DNA of 64,000 nt, taken from the NCBI RefSeq assembly GCF_001570725.1, contig NZ_BCNV01000007.1, positions 62,001 to 126,000 of the forward strand, given 5' to 3'. Source of the stretch: Paenibacillus amylolyticus. GTDB lineage: Bacteria; Bacillota; Bacilli; Paenibacillales; Paenibacillaceae. Positions 61,411 to 64,000 of the stretch are shown piece after piece (within the stretch, counting starts at the first letter, position 1; each line of letters opens with the position of its first letter). The position numbers were made by a program, and so were the translations under genes. The notes beneath the pieces are model-generated. The model did no database searches. It had not been told where the DNA came from and was given only the letters and a program-made list of their open reading frames with translations.

Positions 61411-61603
61411 TTCACCTCCTTATGACGATACCACTTCCGTATATTGTATATTATTAAATAAATTATAACAAAACCCTCTTTTAACATTAATAATATCTAA
61501 TCTTTTTTAAGTTGATATATTTGTTGTTCGATCTCTCTGCAATTATTAGACAGTTCCCCTATTCGAATAATATAAGTGAACTACAAAAAGTTAATTTCAA
61601 GTA

Positions 61604-61650
61604 AGCAAAAAGCGTACCATTGGAATAGTGGTATGCTTTTTGCTTTTTCT
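61604..61650 (+). terminator. Strong intrinsic terminator
   Basis: A 16-base stem (AGCAAAAAGCGTACCA / TGGTATGCTTTTTGCT, one GU pair), then TTTTTCTT on the plus strand. The 61411-61714 gap around it shows no other gene. It could also end the helicase transcript on the minus strand. Confidence 0.8.
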
Positions 61651-61714
61651 TCTTGGTAAATTTTTATTTGCCAAGTAAAATTTCAGATTGACTGACTGTA
61701 TAAGAGCTTCTTCT

Positions 61715-62095
61715 CTACTTCCCTGTCCCCCGCTCAAAATACGCATGCAAACGATACTGACAAATCTCCTTTGTCCAACGATACAGTAGCGCCTTTTCCT
61801 CCGTATCCTGCACTTTTACATTCAGCGAGAACATGCCATCCTCGAAACGGGTCATACTACCCTTCGCCCCGCTCCACATAGACATTGGCATGTCGATTAT
61901 CAGTTTTTCAATCCGTGTGGCCGTCTTCTCATTCCATTCCCAGATCGCAAGTTTGCCTTTGTCCGAAAAGTCCTTCCGTTTCCGGTACTCCTTCTCCGTC
62001 AGGTACGTATGGAAAAACCTTGCCATCTCCCCCGGTGTGATCGGGTCCATCCAGTGCGCTTCGCCTCGCTCCAACATGTACAGCAGTACGATCAT
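61715..62095 (-). pseudogene. C-terminal part of the PLD/DEAH helicase, separated by a frameshift
   Basis: 126 codons continue the helicase coding sequence in another frame (GEMARFFHTYLTEKEYRKRKDF, WEWNEKTATRIEKLI). Upstream codons K-S-Y-K join it back to the run of eight A residues at 62104-62111. Removing one A would fuse the two frames as MKKSYKMIVLLYML. It is therefore the displaced C-terminus, not an independent gene; there is no ribosome site before its ATG. Confidence 0.75.
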
Positions 62096-64000
62096 CTTGT
62101 AGCTTTTTTTTCATGACCGTCTTCTCCACATCACGCAGCCACGCCTCATGCCGGACGTACACCTCTCCCTCTGCCTGAGACAGCAGCTCCGCCCAATAGA
62201 GAAATCCAACATAGGAGCCAAATTCGTTCCGGTACACGATACTCTTCGAACGTCCCATCAGATGCAGCTCCAGATACGTCGGAATATGCCCCAGCTCTCG
62301 TTTCACATCCAGAAAATCCTGATGTAAATTCTCGCGGCGCGGTAACCGTTTGCGGCTCAGCTCCTGAAGCAGATTCACCACTCGGGTCTCCAGATGAATC
62401 CCACAGTTGTCTGGAACTTCCGGCACAGCCGAATCCCGGTCTTTCGTGGTTCCCTCCAACTCCCCGCGCACATCCAGCATGCTCAGCTTCACATCCGCAT
62501 TCCGGTAGTTCCCGATCAGGTCGATGATGACACAATGTGATTTGCCTTCCGCCAGCCGTAGGCCGCGCCCTACCTGCTGGGTGAACACGGTGAGTGACTC
62601 CGTTGGACGCACAAAGAGAAGCGTGTCTACACGCGGTATATCCGTTCCTTCATTGAACAGATCCACCGTCAACACAACCTCCAGTTCACCCGCATCAAGC
62701 TGGCGAATGGCTTCCTCCCGCGACATCTCCGATGTTCGCGAATGCAGACTAAGCACCTTCACTCCCTGACTGCGAAAATACGCAGCCAAATAGTCCGCCT
62801 GCAGGATCGATGAGCAAAATCCAATCGTTCTCGTCTGCTTGTGCCGCAGCCAGGCTTCATAAATGGTCTCCACATGCTCCTCTTGCAACTGAACAGCCAT
62901 GAGCTGTTCTTCATCATACTTCGTGCCGATCCAACGAATCTGCGAATAATCCGTATCGTCGAATAATCCGTAATATTGAAATGGCGCCAGCCAACCTCGC
63001 CGGATCGCTTCAATAAAATGCATCTGGTAAGCCACATTCCCATCACAGAGCGCATACACATCCTTGCCATCCAGTCGATCCGGAGTTGCCGTAATGCCCA
63101 ACAGAAACCTTGGTTGAAAATGCTCAATCACCGACATATACGTCTTCGCCGCCGCATGATGGAATTCGTCCACCACGATCAGATCAAATGCATCCATCGC
63201 AAAACCATCCCGGTGCTTCTGCATACTCAGCGTAAAGATTGAAGCATACACACAATCTGCCGCCCCATCCTTATACTGCCCGTTATAGATGCCATGACTG
63301 CGCTCCGGCATGATCCGCTGAAAAGACTTCTTCGCCTGGAACAAAATCTCTTCCCGGTGGGCCACAAACAACACCCGCTTGAACCGCTGCGCGAAGAAGC
63401 CCGCCAGATATGTTTTACCAAGCCCGGTCGCCATGACGACCATCGCTTTCTCGTACTGTTCCTCCATCGTGCCATGGAGTGCTTCAAGCGCATCCAACTG
63501 CGCCAAACGCGGCTGGATCGGCACAAGCGAAAGTTCGGCGGCTTCTTCCTCTTTGTCCTCAGGTAGACCTGTGCCAAATTCCGCTTCTTCCATCTCCGTG
63601 ATCCGCTGGATCATCTCCGGGTTCTTCTGGTGATACTTGCGGTACTCTTCCTCATACAGCTCAATTGAATCCGGGTTCACCGGTAAGGTTGTCTCGTGGT
63701 AGAAGCTCTGCATGAATTTATCCAAAGCCGACTGGAACGTATACGGCTCCGCTTCAGCATTCATCGCCAGATTCCATTCATATCCCGTCCTCAGCGCAGT
63801 GAACGAAAAGTTCGATGAACCGACGATCAGCAGTCCTTCTCCGTTGTCATGATCGAACAGATACGCTTTCGGGTGAAAAGAAGTGCCCATACTTCGCCAC
63901 AGCCGCGCTTCAATTCGTGGATCGACCTCACACAATGCCCGCAAGCCCTCCGGCTGCGTGATATACAGATAATCTCCCGCGAGCATCCGCACCTCGGCCC
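61929..64000 (-). CDS. PLD-nuclease / DEAH-box helicase, N-terminus beyond the window and frameshifted at the C-terminus
   Basis: About 690 codons are visible. The first 120 visible residues are a phospholipase D-like nuclease domain with HPKAYLFD and GSSNFS, the HKD motif. Then a superfamily 2 helicase follows: Walker A ATGLGKT (about residue 188), DEFH box (about 275), GITATPDRLDG, and helicase C motifs FNEGTDIP and QQVGRGLR. The C-terminus is the DUF3427-like region. The frame diverges at eight A residues near 62104 and continues out of frame to 61929. Such proteins are seen in defence islands and as repair helicases. The gene is open to the right edge. Confidence 0.85.
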   Translation of the reverse strand, partial: AEVRMLAGDYLYITQPEGLRALCEVDPRIEARLWRSMGTSFHPKAYLFDHDNGEGLLIVGSSNFSFTALRTGYEWNLAMNAEAEPYTFQSALDKFMQSFYHETTLPVNPDSIELYEEEYRKYHQKNPEMIQRITEMEEAEFGTGLPEDKEEEAAELSLVPIQPRLAQLDALEALHGTMEEQYEKAMVVMATGLGKTYLAGFFAQRFKRVLFVAHREEILFQAKKSFQRIMPERSHGIYNGQYKDGAADCVYASIFTLSMQKHRDGFAMDAFDLIVVDEFHHAAAKTYMSVIEHFQPRFLLGITATPDRLDGKDVYALCDGNVAYQMHFIEAIRRGWLAPFQYYGLFDDTDYSQIRWIGTKYDEEQLMAVQLQEEHVETIYEAWLRHKQTRTIGFCSSILQADYLAAYFRSQGVKVLSLHSRTSEMSREEAIRQLDAGELEVVLTVDLFNEGTDIPRVDTLLFVRPTESLTVFTQQVGRGLRLAEGKSHCVIIDLIGNYRNADVKLSMLDVRGELEGTTKDRDSAVPEVPDNCGIHLETRVVNLLQELSRKRLPRRENLHQDFLDVKRELGHIPTYLELHLMGRSKSIVYRNEFGSYVGFLYWAELLSQAEGEVYVRHEAWLRDVEKTVMKKKLQDDRTAVHVGARRSALDGPDHTGGDGKVFPYVPDGEGVPETEGLFGQRQTCDLGME

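Overview
The window reads as a chromosomal segment of a spore-forming, plant-polymer-degrading Firmicute, most likely Paenibacillus. The basis is the combination of a GH6 cellulase with a CBM3, a PL11 rhamnogalacturonan lyase, a CotH spore-coat kinase, a GerA-type germinant receptor and GGAGG-type ribosome binding sites throughout. No rRNA, tRNA, CRISPR array, transposase or phage gene was recognised. Genus is inferred from gene content, not from a marker gene.

Layout. 1-8.6 kb is a carbohydrate block on the minus strand: GH4 glycosidase, AraC regulator, PL11 lyase and GH6 cellulase. Each of the three enzyme genes has a CcpA cre-like site in front of it. 8.8-15.6 kb holds a MacAB-like tripartite exporter (HlyD, FtsX-like permease, ATPase) and a response regulator / histidine kinase / surface-protein operon, followed by a divergent ECF sigma factor. 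16.4-19.2 kb is a large secreted multidomain protein, followed by a strong terminator and a palindromic interspersed repeat. 20.2-25.7 kb is a phosphonate-type ABC importer (phnD-phnC-phnE-phnE) with a Pho-box-like promoter, divergent from a 5'-nucleotidase family phosphoesterase. 26.4-30.1 kb is a heterodimeric ABC exporter. 30.3-32.5 kb is cotH, divergent from a CotB-like coat protein ending in eight 13-residue Cys/His/Ser repeats.

33.4-44.9 kb is the most remarkable region: one long minus-strand Ter locus. TerB, three single-domain TerD proteins and a TerD-TerA fusion are followed by a terminator and then by a biosynthetic-looking module. That module is an HpcH/HpaI-type lyase, a phosphoribosyltransferase with TRSP domain, a StiP/PELOTA-type phosphoribosyltransferase, a HAD phosphatase and an ATP-grasp ligase, followed by an XpaC-like protein and TelA. 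This layout matches the computationally predicted Ter stress-response systems thought to make a nucleoside-like metabolite; the product is, to my knowledge, not established. The lyase appears to start at a CTG codon after a terminator, which suggests a controlled junction between the sensing and synthesis halves.

45-59 kb is mostly ordinary: lipoprotein, NERD protein, beta-hydroxyacid dehydrogenase, gerB-gerA-gerC type operon, small membrane and lipoproteins, a divergent-motif galactokinase, and an MFS pump / DUF2268 protease / TipAS-type MerR regulator group. 59.2-61.7 kb is an AT-rich island with a gene remnant, a secreted protein with a long hydrophobic Gly/Ala core, small membrane proteins and tandem or inverted repeats; it looks horizontally acquired. 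The window ends inside a PLD-nuclease / DEAH-helicase gene that carries a frameshift in a run of eight A residues.
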